The notes: generated from the sequence alone by a model not told the origin. Counted from the first letter of the stretch, positions 17,423-28,439 are shown. The stretch: DNA of 64,000 nucleotides from Microbispora hainanensis (GCF_006874475.1 NZ_VIRM01000005.1:124001-188000), one strand, 5' to 3'. Made by a program: numbers and translations.

Positions 17423-17678
17423 GAATTCTGACAAATGATGCGCTAAAACCACTGATGGGCGAAGTATGGAAACCGGGCCGCGTTTCTGGTGTTCTTACTC
17501 CGGGGAAACGTCGCCGTGGATGTGGAAATGAGCGGGTGCAACGCCGGACGCGATTGACCTGGTCTGATGCCGGGAAGGCATTCGTCGGCGCGTGGATGAA
17601 CGTTCACGCGTCGTGGGGGCGGCTTGTTCGAGCGGCTCCCGCCGGGCGAATCCGTTTGTGGCATATCGGGGAAAACAA

Positions 17679-18218
17679 ATGCGTTCGACGACTTTCGCGT
17701 TCAGCTCCTACGCCTGCCTCGTGCTCACCGCCGGGTCGGTGACCGCTCTCCTCGCCGGTTGCGGCGAATTTCCGGCGCGATCGTACGCCGCGGTGCCGAT
17801 GCATCGGCCGGTCGCGTTCGCTCCGCTGTCGCCAAGCGCCTCCGCGACGCCCGCACCGTCGACGGCGCCCAGCCCGTCGGCGACGCCGAGCGACCTCGCC
17901 GGGTGCCGGGACGGCGACTGCGAGGTGCGGGTGCGCGAGGGAGACCGCATTCCGATCGACCCGAGCCTGGGCGTGGACCAGATCACCGTCGTGGGCCTGC
18001 GGGGAAACGCCGCCAGGGTCTCCTTCACCGGCACCTCCACGGTCGTCGACGGCCTGGACATCACCATCAGCCGGACCTGCGACAACGACAACTGCAGGGT
18101 CAGGGGAGCGGTGACGATCACCACGAGCAGGCCGGGCCGCATCGGCGACGTCGCCCTGCGGCTCGCGCAGGTGGCGGGTGACACCGCCGTGCTGGTTCTG
18201 GAGCCCGCCAGCCGGTAG
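17679..18218 (+). CDS. Secreted lipoprotein of unknown function
   Basis: A 179-residue protein with an N-terminal signal sequence and lipobox LLAG-Cys28, so it is predicted to be lipid-anchored outside the membrane. A Ser/Pro/Ala/Thr-rich linker (about 45-70) leads to a folded domain with CRDGDCEVRV and a second Cys pair (CDNDNC), likely two disulfides, and mostly beta-strand character. ATG 17679 has GGGGAAA upstream. It stands alone between a long regulatory-looking gap and an Rrf2 gene. No enzymatic motif was seen. Confidence 0.8.
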   Translation: MRSTTFAFSSYACLVLTAGSVTALLAGCGEFPARSYAAVPMHRPVAFAPLSPSASATPAPSTAPSPSATPSDLAGCRDGDCEVRVREGDRIPIDPSLGVDQITVVGLRGNAARVSFTGTSTVVDGLDITISRTCDNDNCRVRGAVTITTSRPGRIGDVALRLAQVAGDTAVLVLEPASR

Positions 18219-18228
18219 GACGACCGGC
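18211..18228 (+). terminator. Hairpin overlapping the lipoprotein stop
   Basis: GCCGGT (18211-18216), a 6-nt loop and ACCGGC (18223-18228) form a perfect stem that includes the TAG stop codon of the lipoprotein gene. It may terminate or stabilise the transcript. Confidence 0.4.
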
Positions 18229-18395
18229 ACCCACACCCCGGCTCCAAGGGCCGGCCGGAACCGGGATTTCTGGCCGCATCGTCGGCCGGGACGCCTTGCG
18301 AGGGCCCGCTCCACGAGCCCGATCGGCCCGCGCACGGTCCCGCGAACGGGTGGCTGCACCACTTCTGACCAGGCAAAATGTATGCCGATCAGAAT

Positions 18396-18416
18396 CCTGG
18401 ATGTGTAGTATCCAGG
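18396..18416. promoter_or_regulatory. Candidate autoregulatory operator of the Rrf2 gene
   Basis: CCTGGAT (18396-18402), 7-nt spacer, ATCCAGG (18410-18416): a perfect 7-bp inverted repeat ending one base before the first ATG (18418). A -10-like TAGTAT (18406-18411) lies within it. Dyad symmetry, length and placement fit an Rrf2 dimer blocking its own transcription. Confidence 0.6.
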
Positions 18417-18417
18417 T

Positions 18418-18900
18418 ATGCGGATGAGCGAAGGCGTCGAGTGGGCGATGCACTGTTGCCTGACGCTGGCATGGCTCGGCAACGAGGTGCCGGTTTCGAC
18501 GGCGAAGCTCGCCGCGGGGTTCGAGCTGCCACCCGCATATCTCAACAAGCAGCTTCAGGCGCTGGCCAAGGCGGGGATCATGACGTCCACTCCGGGGGCG
18601 AGGGGCGGGTTCCGGCTGGCGCGGCCCCTGGAGGAGATCTCGGTCATGGACGTCGTGACGGCGATCGAAGGGCCTGCCGAGGCGTTCCAGTGCACGGAGA
18701 TCCGGCGCCGCGGGGCCGGCGCGGCGAGGCCGGAGGCGCAGTTCCGCGTCCCGTGCGCGGTCTCGACCGCGATGCGCAAGGCCGAGATGGCGTGGCGGCG
18801 GATGCTGGCCGCGCAGACCCTGGCCGACGTGCAGGCCGCGGCGAACCGGCGTGCGCCGCAGGCGGGCGAGGTGATCCGGCGCTGGTATGAGCAGAACTGA
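18418..18900 (+). CDS. Rrf2-family transcriptional regulator
   Basis: A 160-residue Rrf2 protein: an N-terminal winged helix (VSTAKLAAGFELPPAYLNKQ, then wing PGARGGFRLARP) and a C-terminal dimerisation helix. Two cysteines (FQCTEI, RVPCAV) remain in the region where NsrR/IscR-type proteins hold an Fe-S cluster with three Cys. It therefore probably belongs to the cluster-free or two-Cys branch. The first ATG (18418) has no spaced Shine-Dalgarno; an in-frame ATG at 18424 has AGG 7 nt upstream and may be the real start. It is followed 51 bp later by a histidine kinase gene on the same strand. Confidence 0.88.
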   Translation: MRMSEGVEWAMHCCLTLAWLGNEVPVSTAKLAAGFELPPAYLNKQLQALAKAGIMTSTPGARGGFRLARPLEEISVMDVVTAIEGPAEAFQCTEIRRRGAGAARPEAQFRVPCAVSTAMRKAEMAWRRMLAAQTLADVQAAANRRAPQAGEVIRRWYEQN

Positions 18901-18951
18901 TCGTCCCGCGACGATGACCATCGCCGGAACCAGGGAGGGGGGTAACCGGAT

Positions 18952-20247
18952 GTGAACCCGCATTCCATAAAAGCCCGCTCCACGATCGCCGCGGCAGGGC
19001 TCCTGCTGCTCGCTCTGGTCGTGGGAGGCGTCGGCCTCGACCTGGCGATCCGCTACAGAGTGCAGAGCGAAGTCTTCTTCTCGGCCGAGCAGGTCGCCGC
19101 GCGATGGAGCGCGGCGGCGCGCAACGGCGCCGTGCCGCGTCCGATCCCCACCACCAGCGACATCACCCTCGTCCAGTTCGTGAACGCCCGCGGAGAAGTC
19201 GTCGACTCCAGCATGCAGGCCGCGGGCATGCGGCCGCTCAGCACGCTGCGGCCTCCAGCGGACGATCGTCTCCAGAAGCGCACGGAGTGTTCCGCGCAGG
19301 GCCGGTGCATCATGCTCATGGCCAATCGGGTCACCCCCGCGCCGGACTCGCCGGTCGTCTACGCCGGCACGGCCCAGCCGTCCCTTCTGGCCACGCACAA
19401 TCTGGAGTACGCCATCGCCGCGGGCGGCGTCCTGATCCTGGTTGCGGTGGCCTCGATGACATGGTGGGCGATGGGGCGGACCCTGCGCTCGGTCGAGCGG
19501 GAACGCCAGTTCGCCTCCACGACCTCCCATGAGCTCAGGACGCCGATCGCCGGTCTGCGGGCGCATTTGGAGGAGGCTCTCCTTTATCCCGACGACGTCG
19601 ACCCGCGCGACACCATCCAGGGAGCCTTGCGGGCCACCGGCCGGCTTGAGGCGATCGTCGACGATCTGTTGCTGCTGACCCGGCTGCACGGCGCGGCCGC
19701 GGCGGAGCCGGAGTTGATAGAGCTCGGCACGCTGGTGACGGAGGAGGTGTCGGCCCTGGCCCCCACGATGCCGGTGTGCGTTCTGGCGGACGGCGATGTG
19801 CGCGTCTGCGGCTCGCGGATCCGGCTGGCCCGCGTGATCGGCAACCTCCTGAGCAACGCGCAGCGGCATGCGGTCAGCGCTGTCACGGTGACGGTCGACT
19901 CCGTCGGCGACCAGGCTGTCGTGGCGATCACCGACGACGGGGCGGGCGTCCCCCCGGCGGATCGCGAGCGTGTCTTCGAACTTTTCGTTCGCCTGGACGA
20001 GGGGCGTCGCCTGGACTCCGGAGGCAGCGGTCTCGGCCTCGCCATCTCCCGTGACATCGCCCGCGCCCACAACGGCACATTGCAGATCGAGGACTCGCCG
20101 GTAGGCGCCCGTTTCGTGCTGACGCTGCCATTGGCGGGGACGGCGGGAGCCTCGGCGGACCCGGCCGCCGAGCCCGGGCAGACCGCCGCCAAGCCTCGGA
20201 GGAACACCTGGTTCGAGCGCCCGCCGTCCACCGGAACCCGCCCATGA
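18952..20247 (+). CDS. Orphan sensor histidine kinase
   Basis: A 431-residue membrane histidine kinase: TM1 at about 11-30, an extracytoplasmic sensor domain with a CSAQGRC Cys pair, and TM2 at about 155-175. It then passes almost directly to the phosphoacceptor helix SHELRTP (His193), with too little space for a full HAMP domain. Catalytic boxes follow: NLLSNAQRHA (N), DDGAGVP (G1) and GGSGLGLAI (G2). GTG 18952 has GGAGGGGGG upstream. No response regulator is adjacent, so its partner is elsewhere. The preceding Rrf2 gene may share its transcript. Confidence 0.85.
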   Translation: MNPHSIKARSTIAAAGLLLLALVVGGVGLDLAIRYRVQSEVFFSAEQVAARWSAAARNGAVPRPIPTTSDITLVQFVNARGEVVDSSMQAAGMRPLSTLRPPADDRLQKRTECSAQGRCIMLMANRVTPAPDSPVVYAGTAQPSLLATHNLEYAIAAGGVLILVAVASMTWWAMGRTLRSVERERQFASTTSHELRTPIAGLRAHLEEALLYPDDVDPRDTIQGALRATGRLEAIVDDLLLLTRLHGAAAAEPELIELGTLVTEEVSALAPTMPVCVLADGDVRVCGSRIRLARVIGNLLSNAQRHAVSAVTVTVDSVGDQAVVAITDDGAGVPPADRERVFELFVRLDEGRRLDSGGSGLGLAISRDIARAHNGTLQIEDSPVGARFVLTLPLAGTAGASADPAAEPGQTAAKPRRNTWFERPPSTGTRP

Positions 20248-20304
20248 GCGAAGCGGACCGGTCGTGCCGTGGACATGCGGGAGCGTCCCCCGAGGAAGGT
20301 GATC

Positions 20305-20760
20305 ATGCGAGCTGCGGTGGGCGACCCGCTGCGGCGGTGCCCGTCCTGCGGCTGCTGGGAGTACGGCGGTGCCCCCGATTGCCCGCGATGTGCGGGGCTG
20401 GTCGATGCCGTGTTCGACCGTCTCATCTGCGACCAGTGCAGCGGCCCGCTGGGCCGCCGGGCGGGGTGCCCGCGCTGCGACGTGGCACACGGCATGCGCT
20501 ATGTCGCCAGGGAGACCGACCGTCCCGGGGTGCCACCGGGGAACGAGCACGCGATCCGGGTGAACGTCTCGGTGGTGCGGCGTCCCGAGGGCATCCCCGC
20601 CCCCAAGATGCTCGGCAGGCGCCTGCTCCTGCCCGCCATGCTGGCCGGTTTCCTTCCCATGACTGAGCAGGCCCAGCGCCTGGGCGCGCTGGTGAAGCGC
20701 GGCGCCCGCGCGGAGGACGTCGCCATGGCGATCGACGAACTCGCCGCGGCGCCAGGCTGA
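20305..20760 (+). CDS. Zinc-ribbon protein of unknown function
   Basis: About 151 residues. The N-terminal half contains two Cys4 ribbons: CPSC...CPRC and CDQC...CPRC, predicted to bind two zinc ions. The C-terminal half is helical (QRLGALVKRGARAEDVAMA). ATG 20305 has GAGGAAGG just upstream; an earlier in-frame ATG at 20269 lacks a ribosome site. It follows the histidine kinase by 57 bp on the same strand. No function is assigned. Confidence 0.65.
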   Translation: MRAAVGDPLRRCPSCGCWEYGGAPDCPRCAGLVDAVFDRLICDQCSGPLGRRAGCPRCDVAHGMRYVARETDRPGVPPGNEHAIRVNVSVVRRPEGIPAPKMLGRRLLLPAMLAGFLPMTEQAQRLGALVKRGARAEDVAMAIDELAAAPG

Positions 20761-20931
20761 CGGCGTCTCCCGGCGTCAGGGGGGCGAGGCGGCCACACCG
20801 GCGCGCGGCCGTGCCCGCTCACACGCGCCGGTGTCGCAGGCCCGATTCGCGGGAGCAATCGGGGACACGGCGCCGGGGCCGTCCGTTGACGGGGAAGGCG
20901 GGATCGTCCCGCCGGCCGGAGGAGGTGGCTG

Positions 20932-21537
20932 ATGTTCGCGGCGCTCACCGGGCTCGGACTGTCGACCGCGGCCGGGCTCAACGCGTACATCCCGTTGCTG
21001 CTCGTCGGCGTGCTCGCGCGGGTCACCGACGCCGTGCGGCTGCCGGCCGAGTACGCCTGGCTGTCCGACACCTGGGTTCTCGCGATCATCGCCGTGCTCC
21101 TGGTCGCCGAGTTCGTCCTCGACAAGGTGCCCGTGGTCGACCACGTCAACGACATGATCCAGACGGCGGTGCGGCCCGCGTCGGGCGGGGTGGTCTTCAG
21201 CGCCACGGCGGCCGCGGCGGAGATCGACGATTCGGCGTGGATGGCGGAGCACCCGGCGGTCGGCTGGCTGCTGGGCATCGCCGTCGCATTGGTGGTGCAC
21301 CTGATCAAGGCTTCGACGCGGCCGGTGGTGAACGCCACCACGGTAGGCGTGGGCGCGCCGGTCGTCAGCGCGGCCGAGGACGTGGGCTCGCTCGGCATGA
21401 GCCTGATCGCGATCTTCCTGCCGGTCCTGGTGGTGGCGGCGCTGGCCGTGCTGGCGTTCGTGGCCTGGCGGCTCGTCCGCAGGGTGCGGCGCTATCGGAC
21501 CGCCCGCCGCGCCCGCGCCGCCGCGCCGCCCGGCTGA
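20932..21537 (+). CDS. DUF4126-type integral membrane protein
   Basis: A 201-residue protein with about five hydrophobic segments and the DUF4126 pattern: an N-terminal GLSTAAGLNAYIPLL, LLVAEFVLDKVPVVDHVND and a C-terminal basic tail. GGAGGAGG precedes ATG 20932. The function of the family is not established. It stands alone, with 171 bp of non-coding DNA before it, and faces the convergent Uma2-type gene. Confidence 0.8.
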   Translation: MFAALTGLGLSTAAGLNAYIPLLLVGVLARVTDAVRLPAEYAWLSDTWVLAIIAVLLVAEFVLDKVPVVDHVNDMIQTAVRPASGGVVFSATAAAAEIDDSAWMAEHPAVGWLLGIAVALVVHLIKASTRPVVNATTVGVGAPVVSAAEDVGSLGMSLIAIFLPVLVVAALAVLAFVAWRLVRRVRRYRTARRARAAAPPG

Positions 21538-21584
21538 CCGGGGGATGACGGCCCTCTCTCGCGGACGGCGCTGTTCAGCTCACG

Positions 21585-22163
21585 TCAGCCGATGAACGGG
21601 CTCAGGTCGAGGTCGATGTCCACGTCGAAGCCGGCGTAGGTCGCGAGGCGCTTGCGGTGGATCCCGGTCGGCACGTACGCCTTGACGCTCGGCTCCAGCT
21701 CGAACGTGTACGCGACCGCCTGCTCGTCCTCAGGCTCGATCCGCCAGAGGTACTTGATGCCGGCATTGGAATACTGGATCGGCTTCGTCACTCTGTCCCT
21801 GTCCGCCGATTCGGGCGACACCACCTCGACGACGAGATGGACGTTCTGCGGCTTGAAAGACGTCGTCTTAAGGTCGGGCAGCGCGCTGCGATCGACGATC
21901 ATGAGGTCGGGTTCCGGCCGCTGCCGCAGACCCAGGGTGACGCTCATCTCGCGCACGACGCACAGGCCCGGAGGAGGCGAGAGCTCTCTCTCCAAGAGCC
22001 TCAGGACGAACATATGGAACGCCGTCTGGGGAGACCTCATGACGAGGGACCCATCGATCAGCTCGATGTGTGCGGGGGCGTCAGGGGGAAGATGGTCGAG
22101 CATGTCGGCCGTCCAGCCGCCCGGCGGACCGGGATAGAACCAGTCGGGGAGAGCCGTGGTCAT
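21585..22163 (-). CDS. Uma2-family (DUF820) PD-(D/E)XK nuclease-like protein
   Basis: A 192-residue protein with the Uma2/DUF820 core: IELIDGSLVM, RPEPDLMIVD (Asp), VHLVVEVVSPES (Glu on the central strand) and KPIQYSNAGIKYLWRI. These match the restriction-endonuclease-like fold. The role of the family is unclear, although it is very abundant in actinobacteria and cyanobacteria. ATG 22163 has GGAGG with about 7-nt spacing. No methylase or toxin/antitoxin partner is next to it. Confidence 0.85.
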   Translation of the reverse strand: MTTALPDWFYPGPPGGWTADMLDHLPPDAPAHIELIDGSLVMRSPQTAFHMFVLRLLERELSPPPGLCVVREMSVTLGLRQRPEPDLMIVDRSALPDLKTTSFKPQNVHLVVEVVSPESADRDRVTKPIQYSNAGIKYLWRIEPEDEQAVAYTFELEPSVKAYVPTGIHRKRLATYAGFDVDIDLDLSPFIG

Positions 22164-22269
22164 CCCGTGTCCTCCTATCCCTTCATCGATTACTCGACAT
22201 GACAATCCTGCCACGATCAGTAGTCGTGGGCGACTCGTTCTAGGGAGGCGGGCGAGCGCCGGCGTTCGG

Positions 22270-22965
22270 CTACGCCGTACGCGACTCGTGCTCGGACCGG
22301 GTGCGGGGATCGGCGGGCAGGGGAGAGGTGAGGCGGGCGGCCGAGGGGCTGTGCCAGCCGAGGTCGGGGGAGTGCCGCCGTACGATCTTCGCGGGGACGC
22401 CGGCGATGACCGAGTGGTCGGGGAACTCCCCGCGCACCACGGCGCCGCCCGCGACCACCGACTGGCGGCCGATGCGTGTTCCCGGCAGGATGATCGCCCC
22501 GGTCCCGATCCACGATCCCGAGCCGATGGAGACGGGCTTGTTGCGCGGCCACTGCCGTCCGATGGGCGTCTCGGGGTCGTCGTACACGTGGTTCTGGTCG
22601 GTGATGTAGACGTAGGGGCCGGTGAAGACGTCGTCGCCGATGTCGATCGATTGGTGGCCCACGATGTGGCTGCCCCTGCCGATCGAGCAGCCCCGGCCGA
22701 TCCGCACGATCGAGCCGGGCCCGAGATCCACGCCCGGGCCCATGCCCGCCGAGATCGACACCCGCTCTCCGACGAGCGTGTGCGGGCCGATCTCGATCCA
22801 CTGCTCGCCGAAGATCGCGCCCTGGGGGAAGGACAGGCACACTCCCTCGCCCATGCTGCGGAACCGGTAGCCGCCCGGGGCGGCCGGGCTGATCGCCGCG
22901 GCCTCCCGCACGTAGGTCCATCCCCGATGGACCAGACGGCCGACGGCGCGCTTCACGAACGACAT
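22270..22965 (-). CDS. Left-handed beta-helix acyltransferase (WbbJ/CysE-like)
   Basis: A 231-residue protein with hexapeptide repeats (for example SIGRGSHIVG, SGSWIGTGAII) that form a left-handed beta helix. Catalytic-type ITDQNHVYDDP supplies the His of maltose/galactoside and sugar O-acetyltransferases, and the C-terminal GVPAKIVRR is typical. It probably acetylates a cell-envelope sugar, but the substrate is unknown. ATG 22965 gives a sensible N-terminus; the frame continues upstream across pyrG but that is an antisense shadow. It is divergent from pyrG across 156 bp. Confidence 0.85.
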   Translation of the reverse strand: MSFVKRAVGRLVHRGWTYVREAAAISPAAPGGYRFRSMGEGVCLSFPQGAIFGEQWIEIGPHTLVGERVSISAGMGPGVDLGPGSIVRIGRGCSIGRGSHIVGHQSIDIGDDVFTGPYVYITDQNHVYDDPETPIGRQWPRNKPVSIGSGSWIGTGAIILPGTRIGRQSVVAGGAVVRGEFPDHSVIAGVPAKIVRRHSPDLGWHSPSAARLTSPLPADPRTRSEHESRTA

Positions 22966-23013
22966 AACGCGACAAGTTACCGTGGGGTCGGCCTGTCCGC
23001 TATGGAGGGTTAG

Positions 23014-25418
<2,405 letters not shown>

Positions 25419-25434
25419 TCCCGTAGGAGACGTC

Positions 25435-26391
25435 CTGAGCGAGCCCGAGGCGGTGCTGTCCAGCTACCTCGCCCACCTGGCGGTGGAGCGGGGGCTGTCT
25501 GCCAACACGCTCGCCTCCTATCGGCGCGACCTGCGCCGATATGTCGAACATCTCCGGTCGCGCGGGCTCGAGACGTTCGCGCAGGTCGCCGAGTCGGACG
25601 TGGTCGCCTTCCTCGCCGCGCTGCGGGAGGGCGACGAGGACCACCCGGCGCTGGTCGCCAGCTCGGCGGCCCGCGCCGTGTCGGCCGTACGCGGGCTGCA
25701 CCGCTTCGCCCTGCGCGAGGGCGTGGCCGGCCACGACCCCGCCCACGAGGTGCGCCCGCCGCGGCAGCTCCGGCGGCTCCCGAAGGCGATCACCGTCGCG
25801 GAGGTCGAGCGCCTCATCGCCGCCTGCGGCCCGGAGGACTCGCCGCTGGCCCTGCGCAACCGCGCGCTGCTGGAGGTCCTGTACGGCACGGGCGCCCGAA
25901 TCTCCGAGGCCGTCGGGCTGGCGGTGGACGACGTGCCCACGGGGCCGGCCCGCGACGAGGAGCCCGGCCAGGACGGGGATCAGGACCAGGTGCGGCTGCG
26001 CGGCAAGGGCGGGCGCACCAGGATCGTGCCGCTCGGCCGCTTCGCCCGCAAGGCGCTCGACGCGTACCTGGTCAGGGCCAGGCCCCGGCTGGCGGCGCAC
26101 GGCCGGGGGACGCCCGCGCTGTTCCTCAACGCGCGGGGCGGGCGGCTCACGCGGCAGGGCGCCTGGGAGGTGCTGCAGGCGGCGGCGGAACGAGCCGGAC
26201 TTTCCGGCGTATCGCCGCACATGTTGCGCCATTCGTTCGCAACCCACCTCCTGGACGGTGGCGCCGACGTTAGGGTTGTGCAGGAGTTGCTCGGTCACGC
26301 CTCGGTGACCACCACGCAGGTGTACACCCTGGTGACGGTCGACAAGCTCCGGGAGGTCTACGCGGCGGCGCATCCCCGTGCGTTGCACTAG
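25435..26391 (+). CDS. xerD: Tyrosine recombinase XerD
   Basis: A XerC/D-type recombinase that resolves chromosome dimers at dif. The N-terminal SAM-like core-binding domain is followed by a catalytic domain with all six residues. Numbered from the GTG at 25453 these are Arg149 (GARISEAV), Lys185 (RGKGGRTR), His256/Arg259 (HMLRHSF), His282 (LLGHAS) and Tyr291. Between Arg and Lys is an acidic insertion (about 165-180, [14 protein letters not shown]) not usual in XerD. The start is uncertain: GTG 25453 has no Shine-Dalgarno, while an in-frame CTG at 25435 has TAGGAGA 5 nt upstream and gives [12 protein letters not shown]. It is adjacent to parA/scpAB, matching chromosome-segregation function. 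Confidence 0.9.
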   Translation: MSEPEAVLSSYLAHLAVERGLSANTLASYRRDLRRYVEHLRSRGLETFAQVAESDVVAFLAALREGDEDHPALVASSAARAVSAVRGLHRFALREGVAGHDPAHEVRPPRQLRRLPKAITVAEVERLIAACGPEDSPLALRNRALLEVLYGTGARISEAVGLAVDDVPTGPARDEEPGQDGDQDQVRLRGKGGRTRIVPLGRFARKALDAYLVRARPRLAAHGRGTPALFLNARGGRLTRQGAWEVLQAAAERAGLSGVSPHMLRHSFATHLLDGGADVRVVQELLGHASVTTTQVYTLVTVDKLREVYAAAHPRALH

Positions 26392-26424
26392 AAAACCCAT
26401 CTCGGTGGCCTATGGCGCGCCGCC

Positions 26425-26453
26425 TTGCCGACCACGTGCCTACCCTTTAGATT
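26425..26453 (+). promoter_or_regulatory. Predicted sigma-70-type promoter for the parA-scpAB operon
   Basis: TTGCCG (26425-26430) and TAGATT (26448-26453) are separated by 17 bp, a good match to actinobacterial HrdB/SigA promoters. They lie in the 98-bp gap before the parA start at 26490. Confidence 0.6.
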
Positions 26454-26489
26454 CGATCAGGTTCGAGGGCCGTTAGGGAGGACCAACAG

Positions 26490-27377
26490 GTGACTGCGAC
26501 CACAGAGGGGACGTGGGTGGGGGCTCCCGGCGCGATCGGGCCTACCGGCCGTCCCCGTCCGGTGTTCCCCGAGCCGACCCCGCCGGAGTCGCACGGGCCC
26601 GCACGCATCGTCGCGATGGTGAACCAGAAGGGCGGCGTCGGCAAGACGACGACCACGATCAACCTGGGCGCCGCGCTCGCCGAGGTCGGTCAGCGGGTGC
26701 TGCTCGTCGACTTCGATCCGCAGGGCGCGCTGTCGGTCGGCCTGGGAATAGACCCCCGGCCGCTTGAGGCGACGGTCTACGACCTCATCATGGAGGAGCC
26801 CGACGTCACGGTCGAGGACGTGCTGCTCGACACCACCGTCGACGGCATGCAGCTCCTGCCGAGCAACATCTTCCTGTCCGGCGCGGAGATCCGGCTCGTC
26901 AACGAGGTGGCCAGGGAGTACGCGCTCCAGCGGGCGCTCGAGCCCCTGCTGCCGCACTACGACATCTGCCTGATCGACTGCCAGCCGTCCCTCGGTCTGC
27001 TGACGGTCAACGCGCTGACCTGCGCGCACAGCGTGATGATCCCGCTGGAGTGCGAGTTCTTCGCGCTACGCGGCGTGGCGCTGCTGATGGAGTCGATCGG
27101 CAAGGTCCAGGAGCGGCTCAACAAGAGCCTGGAGATCGACGGCCTGCTCGCCACGATGTACGACCCGAGGACGCTGCACGCCCGCGAGGTGCTGCAGACG
27201 ATCATGCAGGGCTTCGGCGACAAGGTGTTCCACACGGTCATCAACCGCACGGTGCGCTTCCCCGACGCCACGCTGGCGGGGGAGCCGATCACCCAGTTCG
27301 ACCCCGGCTCGATGGGCGCCACCGCCTATCGGGAGCTGGCCCGCGAGCTGCTGGCCAGGTGGCCCGCCCGCGTGTGA
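26490..27377 (+). CDS. ParA/Soj-family ATPase
   Basis: A 295-residue ParA-type ATPase with deviant Walker A KGGVGKTTT (47-55), VLLVDFDPQGALS and ICLIDCQPSLGLLT. A Pro-rich N-terminal tail (1-38) precedes the ATPase core. GTG 26490 has GGGAGGA 8 nt upstream. The gene sits directly ahead of scpA/scpB, the usual place of this second, non-oriC ParA paralogue in actinobacteria. A role with condensin loading or segregation is inferred. No parB is adjacent. Confidence 0.92.
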   Translation: MTATTEGTWVGAPGAIGPTGRPRPVFPEPTPPESHGPARIVAMVNQKGGVGKTTTTINLGAALAEVGQRVLLVDFDPQGALSVGLGIDPRPLEATVYDLIMEEPDVTVEDVLLDTTVDGMQLLPSNIFLSGAEIRLVNEVAREYALQRALEPLLPHYDICLIDCQPSLGLLTVNALTCAHSVMIPLECEFFALRGVALLMESIGKVQERLNKSLEIDGLLATMYDPRTLHAREVLQTIMQGFGDKVFHTVINRTVRFPDATLAGEPITQFDPGSMGATAYRELARELLARWPARV

Positions 27378-27392
27378 TCCCGCCGGGCCGCG

Positions 27393-27424
27393 CCGGTAGG
27401 GGACAACGGGCCGGTAGGGGACAA
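27393..27424. repeat. Two 14-bp direct repeats at the scpA start
   Basis: ccggtaggggacaa occurs at 27393-27406 and 27411-27424 (18-bp period). The second copy runs into the ATG of scpA and supplies the only G-rich ribosome-binding stretch. Confidence 0.75.
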
Positions 27425-28299
27425 TGGCAGGTGTGACCACCGGCCCGGAGACCGACCAGGGCAGCGAGGAGAGCGCCCCGAGCGGCTTCCAGGTGCACCT
27501 GGACGTCTTCGAGGGTCCGTTCGACCTGCTGCTCGGGCTGATCTCCAAGCACAAGCTGGACATCACCGAGGTGTCCCTGCACAAGGTCACCGACGAGTTC
27601 ATCGCGTACATCCGGTCGCGGGGCCCGGAGTGGGACCTCGACCAGACAAGCCATTTCCTGCTCGTCGCGGCGACCCTGCTCGACCTCAAGGCGGCCCGGC
27701 TGCTGCCCACCGGCGAGGTCGAAGACGAGGAGGACCTCGCCCTGCTGGAGGCCCGCGACCTGTTGTTCGCCCGGCTGCTGCAGTATCGGGCGTACAAGGA
27801 GGTCGCGAAGATCTTCGCCGGGCGGATGGCCGAGGAGGCGCTGCGCTTCCCGCGCGCGGTGCCGATGGAGAAGCGGTTCGCCGACCTGCTGCCGGAGCTC
27901 GTGCTCGGCATCGGGCCCGAGCAGCTCGCGAAGATCGCGGCGAGGGCCTTCACGCCGAAGGCGCCGCCGTCGGTGTCGGTCGCGCACATCTACCAACCGC
28001 TCGCCAGCGTACGGGAGCAAGCCGCTATCCTTGTCGAGCGGCTGAGGCGGCTCAACCGGGCGACCTTCCGGGCGCTGACCGCCGACTGCTCGGGGACGTT
28101 CGAGGTCGTCGCCCGCTTCCTGGCCGTCCTTGAGCTGTTCAGGGAGGCCGCGGTCTCCTTCGAGCAGGTCGAACCGCTCGGCGACCTGTACGTCACCTGG
28201 ACGGGAAGCGCGGAGGGCGACGTCACGGTCGGCGACGACTACGACGACAGCAGGCGTGAGGAACGGCCCGTCGAGACGGCGGACGCGCAGGACGAGTGA
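27424..28299 (+). CDS. scpA: Segregation and condensation protein A (kleisin)
   Basis: A 291-residue ScpA, the kleisin that bridges SMC heads. The N-terminal signature FEGPFDLLLGLISKHKLDI (about 29-47) and the C-terminal winged-helix region (FEVVARFLAVLELFREAAV) are conserved. ATG 27424 is only 3 nt from GGGG; an in-frame GTG at 27433 is an alternative. It lies in the parA-scpA-scpB-rluB operon. The acidic C-terminal tail is poorly conserved in the family. Confidence 0.95.
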   Translation: MAGVTTGPETDQGSEESAPSGFQVHLDVFEGPFDLLLGLISKHKLDITEVSLHKVTDEFIAYIRSRGPEWDLDQTSHFLLVAATLLDLKAARLLPTGEVEDEEDLALLEARDLLFARLLQYRAYKEVAKIFAGRMAEEALRFPRAVPMEKRFADLLPELVLGIGPEQLAKIAARAFTPKAPPSVSVAHIYQPLASVREQAAILVERLRRLNRATFRALTADCSGTFEVVARFLAVLELFREAAVSFEQVEPLGDLYVTWTGSAEGDVTVGDDYDDSRREERPVETADAQDE

Positions 28300-28439
28300 G
28301 GCCGGCCCACCCGGGCCGCACCTGACCGAGAACGCCGGACCGGCGGACTCCGGGCCCAGGGCCCGGACTGAGGGGCCCGGACTGCGGGCGCCGACGGACG
28401 GCGCGGCGGAGATGTGACCCGCACGACGAGCGAGGAGCG

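Larger units (their letters stand above)
17172..17678. other. 507-bp non-coding stretch with a lower-GC segment
   Basis: No plausible gene lies between uvrB and the lipoprotein gene. The first 60 bp hold the uvrB hairpin. From about 17400 to 17560 the base composition drops well below its surroundings and contains A/T runs and a perfect 8-bp inverted repeat. The long 5' region may carry the lipoprotein promoter and control sites. A 142-codon open frame across 17314-17742 has no coding character. Confidence 0.6.

Noticed and set aside
17314-17742. Plus-strand 142-codon frame before the lipoprotein
   Set aside because: No ribosome site, no codon bias, and it overlaps the lipoprotein start in another frame.
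18219-20550. Long minus-strand frame opposite the Rrf2, kinase and zinc-ribbon genes
   Set aside because: Antisense to recognised domains, with Arg/Gly/Pro-rich shadow composition.
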